From Bacteroidaceae bacterium (GTDB lineage Bacteria; Bacteroidota; Bacteroidia; Bacteroidales; Bacteroidaceae): DNA of 64,000 nucleotides. The notes beneath the pieces are model-generated. The model had not been told where the DNA came from, ran no database searches, and saw only the letters and a list, made by a program, of their open reading frames with translations. Location of the stretch: the NCBI GenBank assembly GCA_017453465.1, contig JAFTEV010000028.1, positions 40,492-104,491 on the forward strand, written 5' to 3'. A program made the position numbers and the translations under genes. Shown one piece after another: positions 34,987-42,653 of this stretch (position 1 is the stretch's first letter; every line of letters begins with the position of its first letter).

Positions 34987-35820
34987 ATGGTTTTATTTCC
35001 AAACGCAAAAATCAATATCGGGCTTAACATCACAGAGCGACGCAACGATGGCTACCATAATCTTGAAAGCATATTTTATCCCGTCAACATCTACGACCGT
35101 TTGCAGGTCGATATCAATACAGAGGAACACGCCTTTGGATGTACGATTACACTCGACGGAATTGAAATAGAAGGCCGTCCAGAAGACAATCTGGTAGTGC
35201 GAGCCTACACACTCCTGGCCGAGAAGTACAATCTGAAACCAGTGCGAGTGAAGTTGCAGAAACTCATACCAATGGGAGCGGGACTTGGCGGAGGTTCGAG
35301 CGATGCCGCCTTCATGTTGAAAGCACTCAATGAGCTTTTTCAGCTTGAACTCAGCGACCAACAACTCGAAACCTTTGCTACACGCCTGGGCGCAGACTGT
35401 GCCTTCTTCATCAAAAACCAGCCTGTGTATGCCACTGGCATTGGCAATGTGTTCCACTACGATATGCCTATTCCCTCATTGTCGGGCAACACGCTCCTGC
35501 TGGTCAAGCCCGATGTGTTTGTTTCCACACGCGATGCCTATTCACTCGTAAAACCTGCCAAACCCAGCCACCCACTCATTGAATGTGTCAATGCACCCTT
35601 AAGCCAGTGGAAAGGACTGATAACAAACGATTTCGAGGCAAGTGTGTTCCCTAAATTTCCCATTATTCAGGCAGTAAAAGAAAAACTCTACCTAATGGGT
35701 GCAACTTATGCCAGCATGTCGGGCAGCGGTTCCAGCGTCTTTGGACTCTTCAGCCATCGCCCCCAAATAGAACTTGACAATCTTTTCCCCGATATGTTCT
35801 CGGTTACATTAAACTTATAA
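34987..35820 (+). CDS. ispE: 4-diphosphocytidyl-2-C-methyl-D-erythritol kinase
   Basis: GHMP-family kinase of the non-mevalonate isoprenoid pathway, phosphorylating CDP-methylerythritol. The 277 residues match the family. Signatures are the N-terminal FPNAKINIGLNITERRNDGYHNLESIFYPV, the ATP loop PMGAGLGGGSSDAAFMLKALN near residues 97-115, and the C-terminal MSGSGSSVFGLF. Neighbours (TPR gene upstream, aminotransferase 19 bases downstream) are not part of the pathway. Confidence 0.97.
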   Translation: MVLFPNAKINIGLNITERRNDGYHNLESIFYPVNIYDRLQVDINTEEHAFGCTITLDGIEIEGRPEDNLVVRAYTLLAEKYNLKPVRVKLQKLIPMGAGLGGGSSDAAFMLKALNELFQLELSDQQLETFATRLGADCAFFIKNQPVYATGIGNVFHYDMPIPSLSGNTLLLVKPDVFVSTRDAYSLVKPAKPSHPLIECVNAPLSQWKGLITNDFEASVFPKFPIIQAVKEKLYLMGATYASMSGSGSSVFGLFSHRPQIELDNLFPDMFSVTLNL

Positions 35821-35839
35821 CCTCACAATCTTCCACTTC

Positions 35840-36931
35840 ATGATTCCATTTCTCGACCTTCAGGCCATCAACCATTCCTTTGGGCAGCCGCTCATTGATG
35901 CAGCCACTCAGACCATCCGCTCAGGCTGGTATCTGCATGGTAACGAGACTGCTGCATTCGAAGCAGAGTGGGGCGAATACTGTGGGGCACCTTATGTCAT
36001 TGGCGTTGGCAATGGATTGGATGCCCTGCGACTCACGTTGCAAGCCTGGAAGATTATGTTAAATTGGGAGGATGGCGACGAAGTCATAGTTCCCGCAAAC
36101 ACCTTCATCGCCACGCCATTAGCCGTTTCGCAAGTAGGGCTGAAGCCTGTCTTCTGTGAAGTAAACTTCAGTAACGCGCTCATCCGCACAGATTCGTCCT
36201 ATCTGAAGACACTGCTGACACCGCGCACCCGCTGCATCATTCCTGTTCACTTATACGGACAACTGGCCAATCTGACTGAAATCTACCGCTTTGCGCAACG
36301 CCATCTGCTGCAAGTGCTGGAGGATGCTTGTCAGGCCCACGGTGCACGCTCTATATATAATAATAATGTACGCACGTGCGCGTACAGTTTTTATCCAGGC
36401 AAGAATCTGGGTGCACTGGGCGACGGCGGCTGTGTGACGACCCACGACGGAGAGCTTGCCGCGCTGGTGCGCAACCTTGCCAACTATGGGCAGACTGAGA
36501 AATACATCCACGACTACAAAGGCATCAATTCGCGCCTGGACGAACTTCAGGCAGCCATCCTCCGTGTGAAACTGCGTCGGCTCGACGCTGACAATCGGCG
36601 CAGACAGCAGATAGCCCAATTCTACGCAGAACAATTTGCCGCCGAACAGCCAGCTGCTGTGCAGGACGGAACCCATGTTTACCACGTTTATCCGTATCTG
36701 GCAAAAGACCGCACACGGTTGCAGCAGCATCTGCAAACCTGCGGAGTCCAGACGCAGATACATTATCCCGTGCCGTGTCACCAACAGAAAGCCTACGCCG
36801 ACGCGGAGTCCGTTTCATTGCCAGCGGTTGAATATTGGTGCAGCCACGAATTGTCCTTGCCAATCTCACCAGTCCTGACCGACGAGCAAGCCGAACACGT
36901 GGTCAAATCTGTGCAGTCCTTTCAAATTTGA
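35840..36931 (+). CDS. DegT/DnrJ/EryC1-type sugar aminotransferase
   Basis: A 363-residue PLP-dependent aminotransferase that places an amino group on nucleotide-linked keto-sugars for surface glycans. Signatures: MIPFLDLQAIN, SGWYLHGNETAAFEAEWGEYCG, GVGNGLDALRLTLQAW, VIVPANTFIATPLAV, VLEDACQAHGA (PLP-binding Asp), and FYPGKNLGALGDGG with the Schiff-base Lys. It is closest by eye to the FdtB/QdtB group (3-keto-6-deoxyhexose). No other sugar-nucleotide gene is adjacent, so the final product is unknown. Repeat array B starts 18 bases after its stop. Confidence 0.92.
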   Translation: MIPFLDLQAINHSFGQPLIDAATQTIRSGWYLHGNETAAFEAEWGEYCGAPYVIGVGNGLDALRLTLQAWKIMLNWEDGDEVIVPANTFIATPLAVSQVGLKPVFCEVNFSNALIRTDSSYLKTLLTPRTRCIIPVHLYGQLANLTEIYRFAQRHLLQVLEDACQAHGARSIYNNNVRTCAYSFYPGKNLGALGDGGCVTTHDGELAALVRNLANYGQTEKYIHDYKGINSRLDELQAAILRVKLRRLDADNRRRQQIAQFYAEQFAAEQPAAVQDGTHVYHVYPYLAKDRTRLQQHLQTCGVQTQIHYPVPCHQQKAYADAESVSLPAVEYWCSHELSLPISPVLTDEQAEHVVKSVQSFQI

Positions 36932-36948
36932 ATGGAGATTATGTTAAA

Positions 36949-37168
36949 TCGAGAATGCAGTGCCACAGCTGTGGGAGAACTTTCCTACCTGCGTGGCACT
37001 GCATTCTCTTTTCTGTGGCAATGCAGTGGGACTTCAGTGGCAATGCACTCCCGCTGCGGTAGCAATGCAGTTTCACTGCGGTGGCAATGCAGTGCTACTG
37101 CAACGAGACTGCATTGCTACTGAAGTCCCACAGTTTTCCCGTTTGGCCGAGAAAGTTCTCTCGCTGCA
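36949..37168. repeat. 22-bp-step near-palindromic repeat array B
   Basis: Ten units of exactly 22 bases start at 36949 and every 22 bases to 37147. The best units read GTGGCA-ATGCAG-TGGGAC (37015), GTGGCA-ATGCAC-TCCCGC (37037) and GTGGCA-ATGCAG-TGCTAC (37081), each plus a four-base linker. A longer inverted repeat, GTGGGACTTCAGT(A/G)GC extended by AATGCA, joins 37026-37047 with 37111-37132. It shares hexamers with arrays A and C. It fills the gap between the aminotransferase and the promoter of the Rid gene. Confidence 0.9.
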
Positions 37169-37230
37169 ACAACAAACCTATGTGGTAAAAGTTTTTTCGC
37201 ACTTCAAATGAGTATTTCAGTTTTTTTCCG

Positions 37231-37238
37231 TAACTTTG
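37231..37238 (+). promoter_or_regulatory. Promoter -7 box for the Rid-family gene
   Basis: TAACTTTG, only 10 bases before the ATG at 37248. Transcription would begin within a few bases of the start codon, suggesting a nearly leaderless mRNA. No strict -33 TTG is seen. Confidence 0.6.
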
Positions 37239-37247
37239 CAGCCGTTT

Positions 37248-38414
37248 ATGGAATATCGGAGATTATATAATGAGGAGACCGGAGCTCAGCTTCAGTTTTC
37301 TGTCTTTAGGCCAACAGACGGATTGGCAGAGTATCATGCCATGATACAGATTGAGCCTCGTGGCGACAACTTCCAAGCCCAACTGGAGCGGATTCAGTTG
37401 GCCGAGGCAACCTTGATGGGACAACCCGAACTGAGGGGTGCAGTCCCAGTGTTTATGCGCTACTTTCTTTCCGATTCCACAAACCAGCAGACCCTCGTCA
37501 AGAACAAATTGCAAGCGGACGGCCAGCCGCATTGCACGATTTCGTTCATCCAGCAATCTCCGCTCAACGGTTCGAAGATTGCCCTCTGGGTGTACCTTGT
37601 AGGCGCAGAGGCAGAGGTCAGGAACGAGGCTGACGACCTGCATTCCACGCTGATGATTCATAACGGATACCAACACGTGTGGACCATGGGCTTGTCGAGC
37701 AACGAGGGAACTTCGGGCGAACAAACAACGACACTGCTGAATCGCTATGAGCAGCTGCTGGCTGACTACGGCGGCACATTGGCCGAAAACTGCATCCGCA
37801 CGTGGTTCTTTGTGCGCGATGTCGATACACAATACCACGGGCTGGTCGTTGCACGCCGCGAAAACTTTGCGCAGCAAGGGCTGACCGCTCAGACCCACTA
37901 CATTGCCTCGACAGGCATAGGCGGTAATCCTGCCGACCCAAAGGCTATTATTCAGCTGGGCTGCTATGCCCTACTCGGTTTTCAGCCAGCGCAGCAACGC
38001 TATCTGTACGCTCCCACCCACCTGAACCGAACTTACGAATACGGCGTGACCTTTGAACGCGGCACGCTGATGGAGTATGGCGACCGTGGACACATCTACA
38101 TTTCGGGCACGGCTTCTATCAACAACAAGGGCGAAGTGATGCACGTGGGCGACGTAGCATTGCAGACGCGCCGAATGTGGGAGAACGTGGAGCAGTTGCT
38201 GGCCGAAGGCGGGATGACTTACGACAATGTGATGCAAATCATCGTGTATTTGCGCGACATAGCAGACTATCAACTGGTTGACCGTATGTTTAAAGAACGT
38301 TTTCCGCAGATTCCCCGTGTCATTACGCTGGCTCCCGTGTGCCGCCCGACATGGCTCATCGAGATGGAGTGCATAGCCGTAGATGCTCGGCAGACCGATT
38401 TCCCGCGCTTCTGA
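37248..38414 (+). CDS. Rid/YjgF-family protein with extended N-terminal domain
   Basis: A protein of 388 residues, about three times the usual RidA length. The C-terminal 130 residues (GDRGHIYISGTASINNKGEVMHVGDVALQTRRMWENVEQLLAEGGMTYDNVMQIIVYLRD to ECIAV) carry the Rid fold, and the N-terminal part includes a second related region, as in chorismatase-like FkbO/Hyg5 proteins. RidA proteins hydrolyse reactive enamines; members with this longer layout have varied or unknown roles. The arrangement suggests a stand-alone gene behind its own promoter. Confidence 0.8.
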   Translation: MEYRRLYNEETGAQLQFSVFRPTDGLAEYHAMIQIEPRGDNFQAQLERIQLAEATLMGQPELRGAVPVFMRYFLSDSTNQQTLVKNKLQADGQPHCTISFIQQSPLNGSKIALWVYLVGAEAEVRNEADDLHSTLMIHNGYQHVWTMGLSSNEGTSGEQTTTLLNRYEQLLADYGGTLAENCIRTWFFVRDVDTQYHGLVVARRENFAQQGLTAQTHYIASTGIGGNPADPKAIIQLGCYALLGFQPAQQRYLYAPTHLNRTYEYGVTFERGTLMEYGDRGHIYISGTASINNKGEVMHVGDVALQTRRMWENVEQLLAEGGMTYDNVMQIIVYLRDIADYQLVDRMFKERFPQIPRVITLAPVCRPTWLIEMECIAVDARQTDFPRF

Positions 38415-38458
38415 CTCCAAATACCTACTCGGCAGCCACCTTTCACAAAATCTGAGTA

Positions 38459-38489
38459 TTGCACAGTTGGAAAAGTTGCCGTACCTTTG
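38459..38489 (+). promoter_or_regulatory. Promoter of the candidate small RNA
   Basis: TTG at 38459-38461, a 20-base spacer and TACCTTTG at 38482-38489: a full Bacteroidetes promoter, but with no reading frame behind it for 300 bases. Confidence 0.65.
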
Positions 38490-38496
38490 CAGCGTA

Positions 38497-38657
38497 AAAA
38501 AACGAATCTTTACTCATAATGATATTAAGTCCGTGCCGTGAGGCACCATATCTTAGCGGAAGCTAAGTTCTTTAGAATTACGTAAACCATAAAATGTTAG
38601 AGAAACAATGGCCGTTCATCTCTTCGTGACGAAAAGACGAAACGGCCACTCTTTTTG
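38497..38657 (+). ncRNA. Candidate structured small RNA or long nagB leader
   Basis: Starting 7 bases after a good promoter, this non-coding stretch contains two neighbouring hairpins with GNRA tetraloops: GTGCC-GTGA-GGCAC (38533-38546) and CTTAGC-GGAA-GCTAAG (38552-38567). It ends with a terminator-like stem TGGCCGTT (38609-38616) / AACGGCCA (38641-38648) followed by CTCTTTTT. A second, independent promoter for nagB lies further on, which argues that this is a separate transcript of about 160 bases. A hairpin CTCTTTTTG/CAAAAAGAG (38649-38669) could compete with the terminator. It matches no family I know. It may alternatively be a regulatory leader read through to nagB. Confidence 0.5.
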
Positions 38658-38699
38658 TGACAAAAAGAGCGGAAAACTCAAAAAAAAGCGAGCAAATTC

Positions 38700-38730
38700 T
38701 TTGTGGAATCAGAGAAACAATGTATTTTTG
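38700..38730 (+). promoter_or_regulatory. Promoter of nagB
   Basis: TTTG at 38700-38703, 19 bases, then TATTTTTG at 38723-38730, with the nagB ATG at 38812 after a leader of about 75 bases. Confidence 0.7.
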
Positions 38731-38811
38731 CAATAGTTTTAATTCATGCAGACCATTTTCAGAATGCACACACAAAGAAGAACTATTTAACCCTATAAAA
38801 AGTAATACTAT

Positions 38812-39603
38812 ATGCGAGTTATCATTGAACCTAACTACGAAGCCCTGTCAAAGTGGGCTGCCACCTATGTGGCAAACCGAATCATCGAGTCGAACCCCAC
38901 TCCCGAAAAGCCCTTTGTGCTGGGCTGCCCCACAGGGTCTTCACCGCTGGGACTCTACAAGGAATTGATTCGGATGTATGAGGAAGGCAAATTGTCGTTC
39001 CAGAACGTTGTCACCTTCAACATGGACGAATATGTGAAACTGCCAGAAGACCACCCGGAGTCTTACCACAGCTTCATGTGGAAAAATTTCTTCAGTCACA
39101 TCGACATCAAACCCGAAAATGTGCACATCCTGAACGGCAATGCGCCCGACCTGATTGCAGAGTGCGAACACTACGAAAGGATGATTGCCGAGGCTGGAGG
39201 CATTGACCTCTTCATGGGAGGCATTGGTCCCGACGGCCACTTGGCATTCAACGAGCCTGGCTCTTCACTCTCGTCGCGCACACGCATCAAGACGCTGACC
39301 ACAGACACCATTCACGCCAACAGCCGATTCTTTGACGGCGACCTCAGCCTTGTTCCCAAGCAGGCTCTGACTGTGGGCATCGGCACCGTGATGGACGCTA
39401 AGGAAGTGCTCATCGTGGTGAATGGCCACAACAAGGCACGTGCGTTGCAGCACGTGATTGATGGCGAAGTTTCCCACAAATGGACTGCCTCCATGCTCCA
39501 GATGCACCCCCATGCCATCGTAGTGTGTGACGAGGCCGCTTGCGATGAACTGACCGTGGGCACCTACAAGTATTATCTTGACAAAGAGCGTGGTAATCTG
39601 TAA
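38812..39603 (+). CDS. nagB: Glucosamine-6-phosphate deaminase
   Basis: Converts glucosamine-6-phosphate to fructose-6-phosphate and ammonia, feeding amino sugars into glycolysis. The 263 residues match hexameric NagB. Signatures are [15 protein letters not shown] (phosphate loop), [22 protein letters not shown] with the catalytic Asp, [25 protein letters not shown] with the active-site Asp-His, and the allosteric-type C-terminus. It has its own promoter and a strong terminator and appears monocistronic. Confidence 0.97.
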   Translation: MRVIIEPNYEALSKWAATYVANRIIESNPTPEKPFVLGCPTGSSPLGLYKELIRMYEEGKLSFQNVVTFNMDEYVKLPEDHPESYHSFMWKNFFSHIDIKPENVHILNGNAPDLIAECEHYERMIAEAGGIDLFMGGIGPDGHLAFNEPGSSLSSRTRIKTLTTDTIHANSRFFDGDLSLVPKQALTVGIGTVMDAKEVLIVVNGHNKARALQHVIDGEVSHKWTASMLQMHPHAIVVCDEAACDELTVGTYKYYLDKERGNL

Positions 39604-39630
39604 ACAGAAACGAACTGAAACGTCGATAAT

Positions 39631-39674
39631 AAAGAATCCGTGCGGCGGGAACATCCCTGTCGCACGGATTCTTT
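39631..39674. terminator. Bidirectional terminator between nagB and clpB
   Basis: A perfect 14-bp stem (AAAGAATCCGTGCG with its complement at 39661-39674) encloses a smaller GGGA-ACA-TCCC hairpin. The A-run and T-run flanks suit both directions. Confidence 0.9.
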
Positions 39675-39718
39675 ATTTATGTAAACGTCAAGTCTGAGTT
39701 CATGGCTGACCGTCGCGC

Positions 39719-41800
39719 TTAACTGAATAGCAGTTCGTCGGCTGTGGCACTGACCTCGATAGGCTTCTCTCGGCTGACTTCGCCACTGAGCATTTTCTTC
39801 GACAACTCGTTGAGCAACTTGTCCTGGATAGCACGCTTGACCGGACGTGCACCGAATTGCGGGTCGAAACCAGCCTTTGCGATGTAATCTACAGCCTTGT
39901 CGTCCACGTGGAGCGTTACACCGTTCTGGGCTACCATCTGTGTGACCTTGTCGATTTGCAGTTTCACAATCTGGCGGATTTCACTCTCGCCCAGCGGTGT
40001 GAACTCAATGATTTCATCGACACGATTCAGAAATTCCGGGCGGAAAATGCTGAAGAGTGAGTCGCGTGGTGCATTGCTGGTCATGATGATGATGGTGTTC
40101 TTGAAGTTCACGGTTCTGCCCTTGTTGTCGGTCAGACGGCCATCGTCGAGCACTTGCAGCAGTACGTTGAAGAAATCAGGGTGTGCCTTTTCAATCTCAT
40201 CGAAGAGCACGACCGAATAGGGCTTACGGCGCACGGCTTCGGTCAGTTGCCCACCCTCTTCATAGCCGATGTAGCCCGGAGGAGCACCCACCAGCCGGCT
40301 GACGGTATGCTTTTCCTGATACTCCGACATATCGATTCGGGTCATCATCGATTCATCGTCAAACAGGTAGTCAGCCAGTGCCTTGGCCAGCTCAGTCTTT
40401 CCCACGCCCGTCGTACCAAGGAAAATGAAGCTGCCGATAGGTCGTTTCGGGTCTTGCAGTCCAGCCCGGCTGCGGCGCACAGCATCACTCACGGCCTTGA
40501 TAGCCTTGTCCTGGCCAACGACACGCCTGTGCAGTTCTTCCTCCAAACGGAGAAGTTTCTCGCGCTCCGAAGTCTGCATCTTGCTTACAGGGATTCCCGT
40601 CCAGCGGCTCACCACGTCGGCGATGTCGTCGCTGGTCACTTCCTCCTTCACCAGTGCATTGCCGTCCTGGGCTTCAGCCAGTTTTGTCTGGATGGTACGT
40701 ATGTCCTCCTCCAGCTGTTGCAGTTTGCCATAGCGGATTTCAGCTACCTTGGCGTAGTTTCCCTCGCGTTCTGCCTTGTCGGCCTCGAACTTCAGGCTCT
40801 CTATCTGCTGTTTGTCGCTCTGGATTTGGTTCAGCAGTGCGCGCTCCCCTTCCCACTTCTGCTTCTGTTTTTGTTCGTCGGCCTTCAGTGTGGAAATGAT
40901 GGCGTTGAGTTCGTCCAACTTCTTCTGGTCGTTTTCACGCTTGATAGCCTCGCGCTCGATTTCGAGCTGCTTGATGCGGCGGCTCAGTTCGTCCAGTTCT
41001 TCAGGCAGTGAATCGCGCTCCATACGAAGTTTTGCTGCGGCTTCGTCCATCAAGTCGATGGCTTTATCGGGCAAAAATCGCTCCGTAATGTATCGGTTCG
41101 AGAGTTCCACTGCGGCGATGATGGCCTCGTCCTTAATGCGCACCTTGTGGTGATTCTCGTAACGCTCCTTCAGACCACGCAAAATGGAGATGCTACTGAG
41201 CACATCCGGCTCGCTCACCATGACGGTCTGGAAGCGGCGTTCCAGTGCCTTGTCTTTTTCAAAGTATTTCTGGTACTCGTCCAGTGTGGTGGCACCGATG
41301 CTGCGAAGTTCTCCCCGCGCCAGGGCAGGCTTCAAGATGTTGGCGGCATCCATGGCTCCCTGCGTCTGGCCAGCACCCACGAGGGTGTGAATCTCGTCTA
41401 TGAACAGGATGATTTGCCCATTCGACTTCACTACGGCATTGATGACACCCTTCAATCGCTCTTCAAATTCGCCCTGATACTTAGCTCCCGCAATGAGCGC
41501 ACCCATGTCGAGGCTGTAGAGTTGCTTGTCTTTCAGGTTGTCGGGCACATCGCCGCGCAAGATTCGCCCTGCCAATCCCTCAACGATAGCCGTCTTTCCC
41601 GTACCTGGTTCACCGATGAGGATAGGATTATTCTTTGTCCGGCGCGAGAGGATTTGCAGTATTCTTCGTATTTCTTCGTCACGGCCAATGACCGGATCGA
41701 GCTTGCCGTTCCGTGCGAGTTCTATGAGGTTGGTTGCATATTTCTCCAGAACCTCACGCTCGTCTTGTGGCTGAGTGTTTTGATTGTTGTTGAAGTTCAT
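39719..41800 (-). CDS. clpB: ClpB-type disaggregase lacking the N-terminal domain
   Basis: An AAA+ chaperone that threads aggregated proteins with DnaK. Visible: first Walker A GEPGTGKT and [15 protein letters not shown], coiled-coil M domain (about 250-390, [22 protein letters not shown]), second Walker [15 protein letters not shown] and [12 protein letters not shown], and the Arg finger in [11 protein letters not shown]. Length is 693 residues against about 860 for full ClpB. The N-domain (about 150 residues) is absent: [21 protein letters not shown] leads straight into the linker. In the second ATPase domain the stretch between MTSN and RPEF is about 20 residues shorter than in E. coli ClpB. 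Both changes are in-frame. It resembles the short ClpB isoform made elsewhere by internal initiation. A terminator-like hairpin lies upstream. Confidence 0.93.
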   Translation of the reverse strand: MNFNNNQNTQPQDEREVLEKYATNLIELARNGKLDPVIGRDEEIRRILQILSRRTKNNPILIGEPGTGKTAIVEGLAGRILRGDVPDNLKDKQLYSLDMGALIAGAKYQGEFEERLKGVINAVVKSNGQIILFIDEIHTLVGAGQTQGAMDAANILKPALARGELRSIGATTLDEYQKYFEKDKALERRFQTVMVSEPDVLSSISILRGLKERYENHHKVRIKDEAIIAAVELSNRYITERFLPDKAIDLMDEAAAKLRMERDSLPEELDELSRRIKQLEIEREAIKRENDQKKLDELNAIISTLKADEQKQKQKWEGERALLNQIQSDKQQIESLKFEADKAEREGNYAKVAEIRYGKLQQLEEDIRTIQTKLAEAQDGNALVKEEVTSDDIADVVSRWTGIPVSKMQTSEREKLLRLEEELHRRVVGQDKAIKAVSDAVRRSRAGLQDPKRPIGSFIFLGTTGVGKTELAKALADYLFDDESMMTRIDMSEYQEKHTVSRLVGAPPGYIGYEEGGQLTEAVRRKPYSVVLFDEIEKAHPDFFNVLLQVLDDGRLTDNKGRTVNFKNTIIIMTSNAPRDSLFSIFRPEFLNRVDEIIEFTPLGESEIRQIVKLQIDKVTQMVAQNGVTLHVDDKAVDYIAKAGFDPQFGARPVKRAIQDKLLNELSKKMLSGEVSREKPIEVSATADELLFS

Positions 41801-41884
41801 AAATTCTATGCGTTTTTTAGGTTATACATCAGTTTGTTCTCACGATTTGCCCTGCCCCAAAGCAATCTGCATACCCTACAACAA

Positions 41885-41919
41885 AAAAGGGACAGAAAGT
41901 CACAGCTTTCTGCCCTTTT
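41885..41919 (-). terminator. Terminator after the PIN toxin gene
   Basis: AAAAGGG-AC-AGAAAG and CTTTCT-G-CCCTTTT form an interrupted stem with loop TCACAG. On the minus strand it is followed by a run of T. Confidence 0.7.
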
Positions 41920-41959
41920 GTCCCACTGCGGGGATATTTTGCTGACGTTTTGTCTCCGA

Positions 41960-42376
41960 TTAGTTCTCGATTAACTCAAGTCCCTGTCTGCGGTAATAAG
42001 GAAAACGAGTATCGCTGGAGATGAGTGGAAGGTGTTCCGTCAGTGCGTGGGATATGACCATGTGGTCATAAGGGTCTTTGTGTCCCTGAGCTGAATTGAG
42101 CTGCAAGCGGGCATAAGTCCGCACATGCTCCTGCCCCACTGGGAGAATCTTGATAGCGTAGTCTCGCTCTATCGATACAATCATTTCGTCCGCTGTCTTC
42201 CAGTATTTTGACAGCAGGTTCTTGTTATTGTAGGCTATGACAAGCTCTTGTGCCGAGACGGAACTAATGTAGAGCAGGTTCTCTGGGTCGTCAATGATTT
42301 CATAAACGTCCTCCGTCAGCATATCCCTATCTGTAGCCAAATAAATAAAGATATTTGTATCCAGCAAGTACCGCAT
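41960..42376 (-). CDS. PIN-domain toxin (VapC-like ribonuclease)
   Basis: A 138-residue PIN-domain protein, probable RNase toxin of a type II toxin-antitoxin pair. Conserved acids are in MRYLLDTNIFIYL (Asp6), SVSAQELVIAY (Glu), DPYDHMVISHAL (Asp) and LISSDTRFPYY (Asp). The start at 42376 is chosen because it gives the canonical MRYLLDTN and lies four bases after the antitoxin stop; the longer frame overlaps the antitoxin. Unlike the relic at 7534, this toxin is complete. Confidence 0.9.
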   Translation of the reverse strand: MRYLLDTNIFIYLATDRDMLTEDVYEIIDDPENLLYISSVSAQELVIAYNNKNLLSKYWKTADEMIVSIERDYAIKILPVGQEHVRTYARLQLNSAQGHKDPYDHMVISHALTEHLPLISSDTRFPYYRRQGLELIEN

Positions 42377-42380
42377 AATC

Positions 42381-42536
42381 TCAATGGAACAATGCAGGGT
42401 CGTTGACAATAATCATGTGTTTGTGCTCAGTAGCAAATATCATCGTTTTGCTTCTGGGCACTTTCTTCGAGTTCAGAGCAATGTTTTCTTCTCTGGTTAA
42501 CTTCTTTTTTCTTCTGGTAGTAGTCGTTGTTGGCAT
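42381..42536 (-). CDS. Short basic antitoxin partner of the PIN toxin
   Basis: A 51-residue, strongly basic protein (MPTTTTTRRKKKLTREENIALNSKKVPRSKT and on), directly upstream of the PIN gene with a four-base gap, the typical position of an antitoxin. A promoter box lies 33 bases upstream. Its family is not recognised, but the Arg/Lys-rich start suggests DNA contact and autorepression. Longer starts upstream would overlap the promoter and encode hydrophobic residues. Confidence 0.75.
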   Translation of the reverse strand: MPTTTTTRRKKKLTREENIALNSKKVPRSKTMIFATEHKHMIIVNDPALFH

Positions 42537-42568
42537 GGGTTTAATGGATTTAAGTGTGTTTTCGGGTG

Positions 42569-42576
42569 CAAAGATA
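42569..42576 (-). promoter_or_regulatory. Promoter -7 box for the PIN toxin-antitoxin operon
   Basis: The minus strand reads TATCTTTG 33 bases before the antitoxin ATG. No -33 TTG at standard spacing. Confidence 0.55.
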
Positions 42577-42653
42577 ATGATTTTAGAAAATACAGAAAAG
42601 TAAAAGGCTAAGAATTTGAAAAAGTCCATCACAGGACTGCCCCTCGGTCTCCC

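Noticed and set aside
38497-38657. SRP RNA, 6S RNA, tRNA or glmS-type ribozyme
   Set aside because: GGAA-loop stem lacks the asymmetric SRP loop, no tRNA arms are visible, and the conserved glmS core is not recognisable; identity with a known amino-sugar-linked Bacteroides RNA could not be tested from memory.
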